NCBI GenBank assembly: GCA_017964705.1
Contig: JAGCRL010000177.1
Location: 1-13,023 of the forward strand
Reading direction: 5' to 3'
From: Alphaproteobacteria bacterium
GTDB taxonomy: Bacteria > Pseudomonadota > Alphaproteobacteria > RF32 > CAG-239
DNA length: 13,023 nucleotides
Positions 1 to 12,900 of the stretch are shown in pieces (position 1 is the stretch's first letter; the number at the start of each line of letters is the position of its first letter). Under the pieces are notes generated by a model that was not told where the DNA came from, searched no databases, and saw nothing but the letters and a program-made list of their open reading frames with translations. Position numbers and translations under genes: made by a program.

Positions 1-723
1 AAGATGTGCCCTGATTTGATGTGTTCTTCCTGTGAGAGGATATACCGAAACTAACGCATATTTATCACCGACACAATCTAAAACCTCATACTCAGTTATT
101 GCCGGCTTACCATCTTTTACAGCTTGCACACGTCCGTCAATTTTTTCAAGCGGAGTCTTAATTTCCCCTTGTTGTAATTTAGGAACACCGCGAGTTAAAG
201 CTAAATAATTTTTTTGCAATTTATGTTCGCGAAACGCTTTGGTCAGCAAATCCGCCATTTTGCGATTACGAGCTAACACCAAAACACCACTGGTATCTTT
301 ATCGATTCGATGCACCAGCTTCGGCTTTTCTTCAAGTTCAAATTTAAGTGCTTCCAATAACCCGTCAACATGCCGTGTTGTATTGGTTCCACCTTGCACC
401 GCCAAACCGGAAGGCTTATTCAAAACGATGATATTCTCATCTTTGTAAATAACCATGTCTGTGATATATTTAACATCATTTGCAGAAACACTTTGATATT
501 TAATCTCTCGTTTTTCATTATCAAGCGGCGGAATACGCATTTCCTGCCCAGCAGTCAAACGAGTGTTCGCTTCAGCCTTAGCACCATCAACTTTAATTTG
601 TTTTGTGCGAAGAAGTTTTTGCAACCGCCCCAGAGTTAACCCGGGATAATATTTTAAGAACCATCGATTAAGGCGGATTCCGTCATCTTCCGTTTTAATT
701 TTTATAAATTCAACACCAGACAT
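1..723 (-). CDS. rluC: RluC-family 23S rRNA pseudouridine synthase, 3' end cut off by the window
   Basis: Isomerises specific uridines of 23S rRNA to pseudouridine in the cytoplasm. The 241 visible residues give an S4-type RNA-binding domain at about residues 15-65 (RLNRWF, GRLQKLLR, KQIKVDG), then the catalytic domain with LNKPSGLAVQGG (101-112) and the signature HRIDKDTSG (138-146), where D141 should be the catalytic aspartate. YPLTGRTHQIRAHL at the window edge is the conserved RluA-family C-terminal motif. The ATG at 721-723 follows a GAGAG-type ribosome binding site and matches the family N-terminus. S4 plus this layout separates it from RluA. RluC is favoured over RluD from general resemblance and from the nearby rarA, a neighbourhood familiar in alphaproteobacteria; the exact target uridines cannot be read from sequence. 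About 80 C-terminal residues are probably missing. Confidence 0.9.
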   Translation of the reverse strand, partial: MSGVEFIKIKTEDDGIRLNRWFLKYYPGLTLGRLQKLLRTKQIKVDGAKAEANTRLTAGQEMRIPPLDNEKREIKYQSVSANDVKYITDMVIYKDENIIVLNKPSGLAVQGGTNTTRHVDGLLEALKFELEEKPKLVHRIDKDTSGVLVLARNRKMADLLTKAFREHKLQKNYLALTRGVPKLQQGEIKTPLEKIDGRVQAVKDGKPAITEYEVLDCVGDKYALVSVYPLTGRTHQIRAHL

Positions 724-803
724 AGCTAATCTCTCAAAATTCGCACTTTTTTGAGATGTATCTTAAAAATTCTTTTTTGACAAGCTTTATCTTACAAAAC
801 TAT

Positions 804-995
804 TTAGGCCATACCATTACCGTTATTTCTGGAAGAATACAACCCAAGCATATCATTGCCTTGATTTGTTTCTACTTGATTTGCATCTTCATTTCTTGCA
901 TCTACCCCTTCTTCAAATCGCTGCTGCCGCGACTCAAAGGCTAAAGAATCATAAGTAAAACCTCCATTCAAAAGGAGTTTTTTCCTGAGACACAA
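804..995 (-). CDS. Doubtful 63-residue ORF between rarA and rluC
   Basis: An open frame starting at TTG, 13 nt after the rarA stop and ending 80 nt before rluC. The product is hydrophilic (Asn, Gln, Glu and Asp rich from about residue 25) and not recognised. No good ribosome binding site serves the TTG. A strong GGAGG (961-965 on this strand) sits 8 nt before an ATG at 950-952 that is one frame off and stops after three codons (Met-Ile-Leu). A one-base change would join that start to this frame, so it may be a decayed small gene, or simply spacer. The overlapping hydrophobic plus-strand frame at 756-944 is less likely. Confidence 0.15.
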   Translation of the reverse strand: MCLRKKLLLNGGFTYDSLAFESRQQRFEEGVDARNEDANQVETNQGNDMLGLYSSRNNGNGMA

Positions 996-1008
996 CTATT
1001 CTTTACCA

Positions 1009-2328
1009 TTAAGTTTTTTTCGCTTTACGTTCACGTTGTTTTTCTGCACGCAGTTTATCAAAATAATCGATTCGTTTTTTTATCTCTCTTTCAAACCCTC
1101 TATCTACCGGATTATAAAAACGTCGCCGCCCCATTTCTTCCGGAAAATAATCTTGCCCCGAAAAGCCGTCTTCTAAATCTTGGTCATAAATATAACCGTC
1201 ATGATAACCGAGACTTTTCATCAATTTGGTGGGGGCATTGAGGATATGCTTCGGTGGCATCAAAGAACCGGTTTGCCTTGCCGCATCAAAAACTTTATTC
1301 ATTGCTTTATAAACTGCCGCAGATTTCGGAGCAGTTGCCAGATAAGCCACCAATTGCATAATCGCCAAATCTCCTTCAGGACTTCCCAACCGCTCATACG
1401 TTTCCGCACAAGAAATTGCCTGCACTATCGCATTCGGATCTGCCAAAGAAACATCTTCAATCGAAAAGCGTATCAGCCGCCGTAAAAGATAACGCGGATC
1501 TTCCCCGGAAACAAGCATTCGTCCTGCCCAATAGAGTGCGGCATCCACATCTGAACCGCGCATAGATTTATGCACCGCAGAAATCAAATTATAATGTCCG
1601 TAGCGGCCCTTATCATATAACGGAGCTCGCGAGCGGATAATTTTCATTAATTTATCTATATCAAAAATTTCCCCTTCTTTTGCAAACGACCAAACACTTT
1701 CTGCAATATTCAGAATGTATCGCCCATCACCATCGGCAACTGTCTTCATCAGCTCACGCGCTTCATCATCAACCGGCAATTTTTTGCCTTCTTCACGCTC
1801 GGCACGTTGCAATAATTCTTCAAAATTTTCAGCAGTTAAACGATTGAGCACAAACACCTGACAGCGCGAAAGCAACGCGGCATTAAGTTCAAAAGAAGGA
1901 TTTTCGGTTGTGGCTCCGACCAAAATAACTGTACCATTTTCTACATACGGCAAAAAACCGTCTTGTTGTGATTTATTAAAACGATGAATTTCATCCACAA
2001 AAAGAAGCGTTCCTTTTCCTTGGTTAGCTCGCCTTTCTTCGGCATATTGGAACACCCGTTTCAAATCTGCCACCCCGGAAAACACTGCTGATATTTGCTC
2101 AAAATAAAGGTTAGTATATTCAGCAATCAACCGCGCAATTGTCGTCTTACCACAGCCAGGCGGCCCCCATAAAATAAACGAAGAAATACGCCCGGTATGA
2201 AGCATTCTCCCCAATGGAGAATCCTCACCTAAAACCTGCTCTTGCCCCACAACCTCTTCCAGCTTTTTAGGACGTAACCTATCGGCTAACGGACGCTTAA
2301 CCTTACTTGAAAATAATGTTTCTTGCAT
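1009..2328 (-). CDS. rarA: Replication-associated recombination ATPase RarA (MgsA)
   Basis: A AAA+ ATPase related to clamp-loader subunits and RuvB that acts at stalled replication forks with SSB; RarA is homologous to eukaryotic WRNIP1/Mgs1. In 439 residues, the usual length, I see Walker A GPPGCGKT (55-62), Walker B LLFVDEIHRF (108-117), sensor 1 GATTENPSF (138-146) and a likely arginine finger in LLSRC (R155). The C-terminal half (about 250-420) has the MgsA tetramerisation-type region with SAVHKSMRGSD and GQDYFPE. The N-terminus MQETLF fits the loose QxxLF pattern of beta-clamp binding peptides. The ATG has an AGAAAG-type ribosome binding site. A TTGCAG/TATAAA promoter lies just upstream and the neighbouring ankyrin gene ends in its own terminator, so rarA is probably transcribed separately, perhaps on into rluC. 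Confidence 0.96.
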   Translation of the reverse strand: MQETLFSSKVKRPLADRLRPKKLEEVVGQEQVLGEDSPLGRMLHTGRISSFILWGPPGCGKTTIARLIAEYTNLYFEQISAVFSGVADLKRVFQYAEERRANQGKGTLLFVDEIHRFNKSQQDGFLPYVENGTVILVGATTENPSFELNAALLSRCQVFVLNRLTAENFEELLQRAEREEGKKLPVDDEARELMKTVADGDGRYILNIAESVWSFAKEGEIFDIDKLMKIIRSRAPLYDKGRYGHYNLISAVHKSMRGSDVDAALYWAGRMLVSGEDPRYLLRRLIRFSIEDVSLADPNAIVQAISCAETYERLGSPEGDLAIMQLVAYLATAPKSAAVYKAMNKVFDAARQTGSLMPPKHILNAPTKLMKSLGYHDGYIYDQDLEDGFSGQDYFPEEMGRRRFYNPVDRGFEREIKKRIDYFDKLRAEKQRERKAKKT

Positions 2329-2357
2329 TTATCTTTCTCTATTAAATCAATATCACT

Positions 2358-2385
2358 TTTATACCATAAAGATTTAAACCTGCAA
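2358..2385 (-). promoter_or_regulatory. Candidate rarA promoter
   Basis: On the minus strand, TTGCAG (2380-2385), a 16-bp spacer and TATAAA (2358-2363, 5 of 6 to the consensus -10). It lies about 30 bp before the rarA start and downstream of the ankyrin-gene terminator. The -35 box is weak. Confidence 0.45.
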
Positions 2386-2397
2386 ACAATTTTTATA

Positions 2398-2429
2398 TAA
2401 AAAACAAGGCACATCTTTAGTGATGTGTC
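2398..2429 (-). terminator. Intrinsic terminator of the ankyrin-repeat gene
   Basis: Read on the minus strand: GACACATC, a 6-nt loop, GATGTGCC (8-bp stem with one G-T pair), then TTGTTTTTT. It starts about 37 nt after the ankyrin gene stop and separates that gene from rarA. The plus-strand reading lacks a good T tract, so it acts on the minus strand. Confidence 0.75.
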
Positions 2430-2465
2430 TTATTTAATTTGCTAATAAAATAACTTTTTTTCCGT

Positions 2466-3047
2466 TTATTGACGACTATTTCCTGAACGTCCACGTAGTT
2501 GGGTATTCTTCTGTCTACTGAAAAAACCTTGATTTTTCATTTCTTTTTCAATAAGATGTTTTGACCAATCTTTAGCATAATCAACAGCCATTTTACCCTT
2601 ATTATCTTTTATTGTAGGATCAGCACCGGCATTCAGCAGTAGTTTAACACATTCCGATTGCCCTCTTATTACCTTTTCAGTATACGCAAAAGAAGGTAGT
2701 TCTGTGCAAGCCAACATTAATGCTGTCATACCAAATTCATTATCACGAACATTCATATCTGCGCCAGCTTCTATAAGCAGTTTTGCCGATTCAGCTTCAC
2801 CACCCTGACAAGCCAACATTAAAGCTGTCATGCCATCAGCATTTCTTATATCAAGAGCAGTCCCTGCACTTATTAATAATTGAACCGCTATAGGATTATG
2901 CCATAGATGCATCAAAGCCGTATTACCCTCTTCATCCATTGCATTTGGATTAGCACCATCCCTCAAAGCTTTCTTTACTTCTCCGGCTGTTTTAGCGGCT
3001 AACAATCTTTTAGTTGCTTCACTGTTATATTGCGTTTGTTCTTCCAT
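2466..3047 (-). CDS. Small ankyrin-repeat protein
   Basis: A 193-residue protein with no signal peptide or membrane segment, built mainly of ankyrin repeats, which form helix-pair scaffolds for protein binding. Repeat cores are seen at GNTALMHLWHN (41-51), DGMTALMLACQGG (71-83) and FGMTALMLACTEL (105-117), each followed by a LLI.AG or LLLNAGADP helix-turn; a partial N-terminal repeat (AGEVKKALRDGANPNA) and a C-terminal cap (GKMAVDYAKD) flank them. The third repeat carries an insertion of roughly 13 residues (about 116-130) between its helices. The tail after residue 170 is basic and polar (RQKNTQLRGRSGNSRQ). AAGGAG stands 6-7 nt before the ATG. The partner is unknown. Ankyrin proteins are frequent in host-associated alphaproteobacteria, but without a secretion signal an effector role is only speculation. 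Confidence 0.85.
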   Translation of the reverse strand: MEEQTQYNSEATKRLLAAKTAGEVKKALRDGANPNAMDEEGNTALMHLWHNPIAVQLLISAGTALDIRNADGMTALMLACQGGEAESAKLLIEAGADMNVRDNEFGMTALMLACTELPSFAYTEKVIRGQSECVKLLLNAGADPTIKDNKGKMAVDYAKDWSKHLIEKEMKNQGFFSRQKNTQLRGRSGNSRQ

Positions 3048-3166
3048 TATTTTTCTCCTTTATATCAAAATATCATAAAGATATATCTCTCTTTGCAGAA
3101 TAATAGCAAAAACATCATAAAATTAGTTAATATAACCATTTTTGTTGTCAGAAGCTAATCCGCCTC

Positions 3167-3194
3167 TTGACTCTGCAACAAAAAGTTTTATTAT
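3167..3194 (+). promoter_or_regulatory. Promoter of the DEAD-box-like gene
   Basis: TTGACT (3167-3172), 16 bp, TATTAT (3189-3194): each box matches 5 of 6 consensus bases. The predicted transcription start leaves a leader of about 30 nt before the ATG at 3231. The same TTGACT-N16 arrangement occurs before rplU and before the minus-strand gene at 9978-10253. Confidence 0.65.
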
Positions 3195-3230
3195 CCGAAG
3201 AAATAACCAACAAATGATAGGAAAGAGAAG

Positions 3231-4046
3231 ATGGGTTTTAAAGATTTAGGGTTAAATGAAAAAACAATTCAAGCAATAGAAGATTTGGGCTATGAAGAAC
3301 CGACCACTGTGCAAAAAGATGTTATTCCCTCCATATTGGAAGGAAAAGATATCTTTACTATTGCACCGGCAGCTTGCGGTAAAACTTGTGCTTATATTTT
3401 CCCATTAATTGATATTATATCTCAAAAGGCCGGGCAAAACATTTTAATCCTGACCGCAGATTCTAAAGAATCCGTCAATATCTCTGACAAATTTGCAATT
3501 TTTAATAAATACCACGAAATCAACGAAAATAAAAATGAAGATGAAGAAGATGCCAAAGAAGCCAATGTTATTATTGCCTCACCTTCTTTGTTGTTGGAAA
3601 ACATTGCAGAAAATAGCGTTGACATATCAAATATCAATATTTTGGTGGTTGATGATATAAACCTGATAAAAAAGAAGCGCGAACTCATTAACTTGGAAAA
3701 AATCTTAGAACTCTTGCCGGTTGACAAACAAAATATTGTATTTACAACTCGCCGCTCAAAAGAAACTCAGGATACACTTGATAAAATTCTTAAAACACCT
3801 GCAGAAATTAAAATTGATAAAAATAAAGAAAGCGAAGTAACCGAAATTAACCAAAACGAACCGACTATGCCCAGTTTGAAAACAACAGAAAAACAAACCA
3901 AAGAGCGTAAAAACCGCTATCAAACGCGAGTCCAGAGACAAGATAAGAAAGCACTCGATTTAGCTAAACGGCATAAAATTTTCGGTAATAAAACGCCTGA
4001 CTTTCTTTTAGCAGATACACAATTGGTGGATATTGCAGATTCGTAA
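3231..4046 (+). CDS. Single-domain, degenerate DEAD-box helicase-like protein
   Basis: The first 190 residues follow the first RecA-like domain of DEAD-box RNA helicases: F3 with a Q-motif region (GYEEPTTVQKDVIPSILEGKDI, Q28), motif I APAACGKT (45-52) in place of the usual AQTGSGKT, a poor motif Ia (LTADSKE), SPS at 117-119 for TPGR, motif II VVDDIN (139-144) in place of VLDEAD, and TTR (172-174) for SAT. The second RecA domain with motifs IV-VI is absent. Residues about 195-271 are instead a charged, low-complexity, lysine-rich tail. An acidic insert (NENKNEDEEDAKE, 98-110) is also unusual. ATP binding is plausible since K51 and T52 remain, but unwinding is not expected without the second domain. 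There is no frameshift evidence that the missing half is encoded downstream: yebC follows. GGAAAGAGAAG gives the ribosome binding site. Function unknown; perhaps an RNA-binding accessory factor. Confidence 0.8.
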   Translation: MGFKDLGLNEKTIQAIEDLGYEEPTTVQKDVIPSILEGKDIFTIAPAACGKTCAYIFPLIDIISQKAGQNILILTADSKESVNISDKFAIFNKYHEINENKNEDEEDAKEANVIIASPSLLLENIAENSVDISNINILVVDDINLIKKKRELINLEKILELLPVDKQNIVFTTRRSKETQDTLDKILKTPAEIKIDKNKESEVTEINQNEPTMPSLKTTEKQTKERKNRYQTRVQRQDKKALDLAKRHKIFGNKTPDFLLADTQLVDIADS

Positions 4047-4065
4047 TAGAAAAACAAAAAAAAAC

Positions 4066-4094
4066 TTGCGCTATTTTTCGCATTGTTTTATACA
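4066..4094 (+). promoter_or_regulatory. Candidate promoter of yebC-ruvC
   Basis: TTGCGC (4066-4071), 17 bp, TATACA (4089-4094). The boxes are moderate, but spacing and position, 33 bp before the yebC ATG, fit. I see no convincing terminator after the preceding gene, so readthrough is also possible. Confidence 0.4.
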
Positions 4095-4127
4095 AGAAAA
4101 AATGTTAACCTTAAAATGGAGATCTAG

Positions 4128-4886
4128 ATGTCAGGACACTCCCAATTTAAAAATATTATGTACCGTAAAGGTGCACAAGACGCAAAAAAAGCCAGAGTTT
4201 TTGCAAAACTCGCTCGTGAAATTACTGTTGCTGCTAAAAGCGGTTTGCCGGAGCCAGATAAAAACCCCCGTTTACGCTTGGCAATTCAGGCTGCCCGCGC
4301 AGAAAGTATGCCTAAAGATAATATTGAACGCGCTATTGCCAAAGCAACACAGGTTGCCGGTGGAGCGGATTTTAGCACCATGCGCTATGAAGGGTTTTCT
4401 CCAAACAAAATAGCCGTAATTGTTGAAGCTTTAACAGATAATAAAAATCGTACAGCCAGCAATGTAAGAGCTATTTTTGGTAAACGCGGCGGAACCATGG
4501 GTGAAACTGGTTCTGTTTCTTTCAATTTTGAAAGAATTGGTTATATTGAATATCCTTTAAGTGTTGCAGACGCAGACAAGATGTTTGAAGAAGCTCTTGA
4601 AGCCGGGGCAAATGAAGTTACCTCTGAAGATGAAATTCATGCTATTGAAACTTTACCGGAAGATTTAGCTGCTGTAACTGATGCGCTTGAAAAGAAATTT
4701 GGTACTCCGTCTGCTTTTCGCTTAGACTGGAAACCAACCGTAAAAACAGAAATCAACGACTTTGAAACGGCAAAAAAATTCCTGGAATTTATTGACGCTT
4801 TAGAAGAAGATGAAGATGTTCAGCATGTATACCATAATGCTGATATTTCAGAAGATATTTTAGCAAAACTTGCTGAAGAGGAATAA
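4128..4886 (+). CDS. yebC: YebC/TACO1-family protein
   Basis: YebC proteins were long annotated as transcriptional regulators; members of the family (TACO1 in mitochondria, bacterial YebC) are now tied to translation, helping ribosomes through difficult stretches such as proline runs. The 252-residue length is typical. The N-terminus MSGHSQFKNIMYRKGAQDAKKA is the family signature, followed by NPRLRLAIQAARAESMPKDNIERAI and, in domain 2, YEGFSPNKIAVIVEALTDNKNRTASNVRAIFGKRGGTMGETGSVSFNFE (about 86-134), all strongly family-like. The C-terminal part is acidic. GGAGA precedes the ATG. Its stop touches the ruvC start, so the two are surely co-transcribed; yebC-ruvC linkage is widespread in bacteria. 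No ruvA or ruvB follows here. Confidence 0.96.
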   Translation: MSGHSQFKNIMYRKGAQDAKKARVFAKLAREITVAAKSGLPEPDKNPRLRLAIQAARAESMPKDNIERAIAKATQVAGGADFSTMRYEGFSPNKIAVIVEALTDNKNRTASNVRAIFGKRGGTMGETGSVSFNFERIGYIEYPLSVADADKMFEEALEAGANEVTSEDEIHAIETLPEDLAAVTDALEKKFGTPSAFRLDWKPTVKTEINDFETAKKFLEFIDALEEDEDVQHVYHNADISEDILAKLAEEE

Positions 4887-7800
4887 ATGAGAGTATTAGG
4901 CCTTGATCCGAGCATATCATCTACCGGTTGGGGCATAATAGATGTCGATGGAAACCGTTTGTCTTATGTAGCAGACGGTTTTATTCCAACCTCTGCTAAA
5001 GAACCTCTCTCTCATAGACTGCATAAAATTCATGATGAACTAAAAAATATCATCGAACTTTATAAGCCCAATGAAGCCTCTATTGAAGTAACTTTTCTAA
5101 ACACCAACCCGGAAACGTCTCTTAAACTAAGTATGGCGCGCGGTGTTGTATTTTTAATACCGGAACTATATCATATTCCTTTATTTGAATACGAACCAAA
5201 CAAAATTAAAAAAGCACTGACCGGCGTTGGCAAAGCAGATAAACATCAGGTTGAAACAATGGTAAAAATCTTGCTCCCGGGATGCCAACCCAAAAACAAT
5301 GACTCATCCGACGCTTTGGCTATAGCTATCACCCATTGTAATTTAAGAAATTCTTTTAGCGCTCACTGCGCGTAAAATCACTTAAAATATTTCTCATTTG
5401 CAGTTAAGAATGAACGTGCAATTTCATCACCTTCTGCTGTTCCTTCATAAAAGAAGAAATTCTTTCCTTCATTTTTTAATTCTAAAACAGCTGGCTTAGT
5501 CATTTCTTCATATTCGGCTAAACGATCCGGCAATACTTCATCGTCTTTACGCTTAACGAGCTCTCCACCGCAATACTCACATTTTCCATTACTAACCTCT
5601 TGAGCTCGCCCACAATTAGCACAAATTCGCCGATTCTTGACCCGTTCCAAAATCAAAGAAACTGGTGTGTCTCTAAAAATAACAGCACTGGAAAAATCTT
5701 TCATTAATTGATCAAATTCTTTAACTTGTTCAACTGTTCTGGGATAACCGTCCAAAATCAAAACTTTTGCATTTATCTTATGCAATGTATTTATCAGCAT
5801 TTTATTAACAAGTGCATCCGGAGCCAATCCGCCCTCTTTCATACTTGCAGATAGCTCCAACCCCAACGGAGTTTTCGCCTTTTTTTCCTGACGAATTAAT
5901 TCACCTGTGGAAATATCGGCAACATCAGCATCTTTTAAGTGATATTTTTCCTTAAGTTCTTTTGCTAAACAAGAAGCAATATAGCCTTTTCCTGAAGCAG
6001 GCGCTCCAATTAACGAAATAACAAATTTTTTATTCATTTTTCTGCCTTGACTTGAAACATTATCTTACTTTTGACACATAGGAGCATTCTATATAAAACA
6101 AAAGAAAGAATCAATTCCTATTTTACATACCCTACTTAAGATACATCCCTTCATATTCCGGCTCAGGCTCAACTGCAGGAACCTGATATGCCATAGGTTG
6201 ACGAGGAGCTTGGGTCGCTACCGGTTGTGTCGGATAACCACCTGCCGGTTTTTGTGCTCCTGGAGCTTTTGCCTCTTGTAAATAATTGGCTGAAGGTTTC
6301 GCCGGAGAAGTTTGTCTGTCACTTTTAGCTTTTTTCAAAACCGGACTCAAAGGATGTGCATCTTTTGTTAGACGAATCATTCCATAACCAGAACCACCGC
6401 CAGTAGCCGGTCCGGACAAACCAATAGAATAATACCCGCCGATATATCCATAATCCAAATCAATATAATCTATTGCAAACATTACTCTGATAGTTGTTGT
6501 TCCGACACTTGTCAAATCACACTTAAAGCCGTTACCATTTAAAACAATATCATTATTGCTTTTAACATATAACATTGATGTATCCGGCTTACATACCATA
6601 GGTGTTTGACCATTATAACTTAAATTATAATTTAGAGCTAAATTAATAGCAGTCTTTCCTTTAACCAAAGATGCATCCACAATTTTTGTGCCATCAAAAT
6701 AAACATATGCCGGAGTAACTCCAACTTTAGCCGGAACGCTTAAATACGGATTAATGCATACATGAGCCTGAGCATTAGCTTCGCAAAGCAATGCTGTTTC
6801 ATCTAAGTTATTGTCCACAAGTTGCGCTAATGCATTATAAATATACTCCCTAGATTTGGAGAGGCTTGCCGGAGCACATTGCTTATCTCTACAAACAATA
6901 AGTGTGTTTAATGGAGGTATCCTTTTATTATAAATGGTCGCTGCTTCACTTGGGTCAAGAGAGAATTCTTCTGCTTTAGGAGAAACATCCGGAACAATAA
7001 AATCATCAACAATAACTTCGCCTTCTTCGGCTTCTTGATATTCATATTCGCCATTGTTCCACAAAGAAGAACAGGACGCTAGCCCCACTCCTCCAGCGAC
7101 AAGTAACAAATTAAAAAATATTTTTTTCTGCACGGTAACTAACCTTTAATCAAAATTAAGTATATACTTTATTTAAAGAGTATATTGTAAAGTCTGTGAA
7201 TGGAAAGAAAATTGTCAAAAATATACACATCATATAAAAATTTAATAATTCTTTTGGCGCTGATCTTGCTAAGTATCATACCTACTTGCACAGCCAAAGA
7301 AATAACCTCATCACCCCTTGCCCCGATTAAAGTTATCGATGGGGATAGCTTAGAAATCGGTACGCAACGTATTCGTTTAATGGGTATTGATGCACCGGAA
7401 TATGTGCAACAGTGTAAAAACCAAAACAAAAAGAAATATGCCTGTGGAATAAAATCGGCTGATTATTTAAAAGAAATGATCGGAGACGGTCCGATTACTT
7501 GTAAAATAATCAAAAAAGACCAATACGAAAGAAACTTATGTACTTGTTATAAGGGGAAAATAAACCTAAATCGAGAAATGGTGAAAAACGGTTATGCTAT
7601 TACATACATGGAAAGCCCATATAAAAAAGAACAACAAGAAGCACAACAAAATAAACGAGGTATATGGAGTGGAAGATTTATGCAACCGCGCTTGTTCAGA
7701 CGCCTAAAAGAACAGCAAAAATTAAATTAATTTAAATTTTATCTAAGATTCTTATTGACTCCTACAAAAACTTATGTATATTTCACAAAAAAGTATGTTT

Positions 7801-8470
7801 AAATCTAAAACAGGTGAATAAAAATGTATGCAGTAATTAAAACAGGTGGCAAGCAATATAAAGTAACATCAAATGATGTTATTAAAATTGAAAAGATTGC
7901 TGGCGAAGCCGGAAGTGAAGTCGTTTTTAACGAAGTTTTAGCAATGGATGAAACCGTAGGCACTCCATTTATCAAAGGTGCAAGTGTAAAAGGCACTATT
8001 GTTAAACAAGCAAAAGACGCTAAAATCATTGTTTTCAAGAAAAAGAGAAGACAGAATTACCGTCGTAAAAATGGACACAGACAAAACATCACAATCGTAA
8101 AAATTACCGATTTGTGTAGTAAATAATTAACTAGGAGTTATTGAAATGGCACATAAGAAATCAGGCGGTAGCTCATCTAACGGACGCGATTCTATCGGAC
8201 GTCGTTTGGGTGTAAAAAAATTTGGTGGTGAATCCGTTATTTCCGGAAACATCATTATCCGTCAACGTGGAACAAAATTCCACCCGGGTAACAATGTTGG
8301 CATGGGTAAAGATCATACCATTTTTGCCACCGCAGAAGGAAAAGTAGAGTTTAAGACAAAAGCTAATGACAGAACTTATGTTTCTGTTGTTCCTGCTGAA
8401 TAATCTGACTCATATAACAAAAATAAGGGGATGTCAGACATCCCCTTTCTTTGTAAGATACAACCTTTAG

Positions 8471-9910
<1,440 letters not shown>

Positions 9911-12900
9911 TAACTTATAAAAACATTTTACAAAAAAAACATCCCTCTGCTTTCAAAAATTAGCAGAGGGATATTTTTTAATTTCGCGCATTCTTAATCT
10001 CATAAAAGAGTTTCTTATCTTCTTCGTTTGGGACATAAAAAGCATCCCTACAAGGACAACCTTCTTCCAGTTGCGCATAGATTGCATATGCTGAAATGGC
10101 AAATTCAGGAAATGCAAAAGCGCATCTTTTAGAGCAGAACATTTTTGCAAATTCCCCGGCAAGTGGTGGAATGTCTTGGCTAGATGACCTTAAGAAATAA
10201 TAAGCGCGATCCAAGGCATCTGGTTTTTTATTTTCTCCTTTATACGTAAACATAGGCTTAAAATTAAGTTAATAATAAATCTTAGAATCGACATTTTAGA
10301 CAAAAAAACTTTAAAGTCAAGCATTATAAAAAAGTACTTGATTTGTGAAATGAAATAGGTTATATGTCGTTTCAGTTTGTAGGGGTATAGCTCAGTTGGT
10401 AGAGCATCGGTCTCCAAAACCGAGTGTCGTGAGTTCGAATCTTACTGCCCCTGCCATAACAAAAGACCTACCCTTGTGGTAGGTTTTTTTTATGGTTTAG
10501 AAAAAGTTAGGTTCGAACTCACGAAGAAGTGAGTTTGACCAGGAGGATAAGGCGGACGAAAGAACGCCGCTCAGCTTTAGCTGATATCCGACGCAGCGAC
10601 CGAGCTTTTTTATAAAAAAAAAAGCGAAGGTCAATCTTACTGCTCTTAAAAATTAAAACTTTATTTTTTCTAAACAAGAAAATTCCACTACATAGAAATT
10701 AAATTATATTTTTCGAGATTTTCAAAAGATTATACATCACAAAAGATTATATCAGAAACACATGACAAAAGATGTTTTTCTGTTTATTAAGCAAATTTAT
10801 ACTAGTGTTTTTTATGTCTATCTGATATATTTATTTAACAAAAGTAACTCAAATTTCTTTGTCACATAAGAAATTAAAATTAAGAAAGGTTCATTTTCTT
10901 TGCAAATGCTACTACATTTATTACTAAATACTTTAATCGTCGGGGCAGGATATGGCCTAATGGCAATGGCATTTCGCCTGATGTATTCCGTTTCTCCGTT
11001 TTTTAATATGACCTTGGGAGCAATTGCAACATTAGGAGCTTATGCCTCATACGGACTGATTTCTTTATGCGGACTACCCATGTGGATCGGTATTATTGGA
11101 GCAATAGTCATCTGCACTTTGTTCTCATATTTCTTAGAAGCCGGCATTTATACACCAATGCGCAACCACGGAGCTTCCGCTATGGTTTTAATGGTAGCCT
11201 CATTGGGTGTTTATACCATTTTTGAATCGGTAATTTTACTTATATTCGGCCCGCAATACCAAAATCTTGGTTCTATTCATTCAGCGACAACCATCCATTT
11301 AGGATTCGCAAGTATCCCTCTTGTGCAGGCTTTAACCATTGTAGCCTATTTTGTTTGTTTTGCATATTTGAACTATCTTTTGCATCATACTTTTGTCGGC
11401 TTAAAAATTCGTGCAGTTAATGACAGCTCATCATTATCTAACACAATTGGTATGAAAAATAATCAAATTATTCTGCTGGTTTCTGTTTTAAACGGTGTGG
11501 TTTTGGGAGTTGACGGAGTTTTAATCGGTTATGATACCGGTATGGTGCCGACAATGGGATTTAACTTGTTATTCAAGGGTATGATTGGTGCAATTATCGG
11601 TGGCTTAGCTAATTTGCGCGGCGCCTTTTTTGGAGCCTTGTTCTTAGCTTTGGCAGAAAATGTCGGTGTGTTGATTTTTGCTTCCGAATGGCGTGATTTA
11701 ATTGCTTTTGTTATTTTTATAACATTTTTATCGTTACGTCCGCAAGGAATTTTTCAAAAGAAAGGAAATATCCAATGAAAAAGTGGTTATTAAGTTTATG
11801 TATGGTTTTAGCACTAGTTGCCTGTAAAGAAGAGAAAAAACAAGAAGCACAAGCAGAGGCAAAGCCTGTGGTTAAGATTGGAGTTAGTTTGCCTTTAACC
11901 GGGGATATTGCTTATATGGGACAAGCATTAAAAGGTGCTGTTATGGTTGCCGAGCAACAGTTAAAAGATAATAATAAACTAAAGAATGATTACCAATTTA
12001 TTATCGAAGATAATGCCTATAATACCAAGACAGTTATGGCTATTAACAATAAATTTGCCTGGGTTGATAAGGTCAATGCCATTGTTGATTTTGCCTCCAA
12101 TCCGGGATTGGTAACATCACAATTTGCAGAAAAAAATAAGATTATTCACATAAATACCGGTTCATCAGATAGAAATGTAGCGAAAGGAGAATACAATTTT
12201 TCGCACACAACTTTGCCGGATATGGAAGCAAAGGTTTTAGTCAGAGATATATTGAGCAACTATAAAAATGTAGCACTAATAGTATTAAATGAAGCAAGTG
12301 GTATTGCCGCTGCAGCTGAAATGACAAAAGAAATGGACGCAAATAATATCAAATACATTCAATATATTGTTAATGACGGTGAAAAAGACATGCGAGGATT
12401 GATAGAAAAGATAGAACAAAACAATCCTGATATATATGTTGTTACACTTTACTCACCGAATTTTGATGTTTTGTATAAGCAAATGCAAGAAAAAGGCATC
12501 AACAAACCGATTACCTCCACCAATTTTATGGATTTAGTTAATAATCTATCCATGTTACCGGATGGCACTCAATGGGTAACCTATCCTTCACCTGAACCTG
12601 TGATAAGAGAAAAAATACTTGAGGTCAATAAAGGTGTTACAACATCCGAACTTTGTATTGGTAATATATATGATGCAGTTATGATGGTCGTAGAGGCTTT
12701 TGAAAACAGTAATAATAATGAAGAAGCCTTAAGCTATCTAAATAATTTGCAAACATTTACTGGTGTTTATGGCCAGGTTGATATTCATGATGGCATATTA
12801 AATGTTCCTGCTATTAGAAAAGAACTCAAAGATGGTAAGCCATTGGAAGTTAAGGAGTAAGATAATGAAAAAGTGGTTATTAAGTTTATGTATGGTTTTA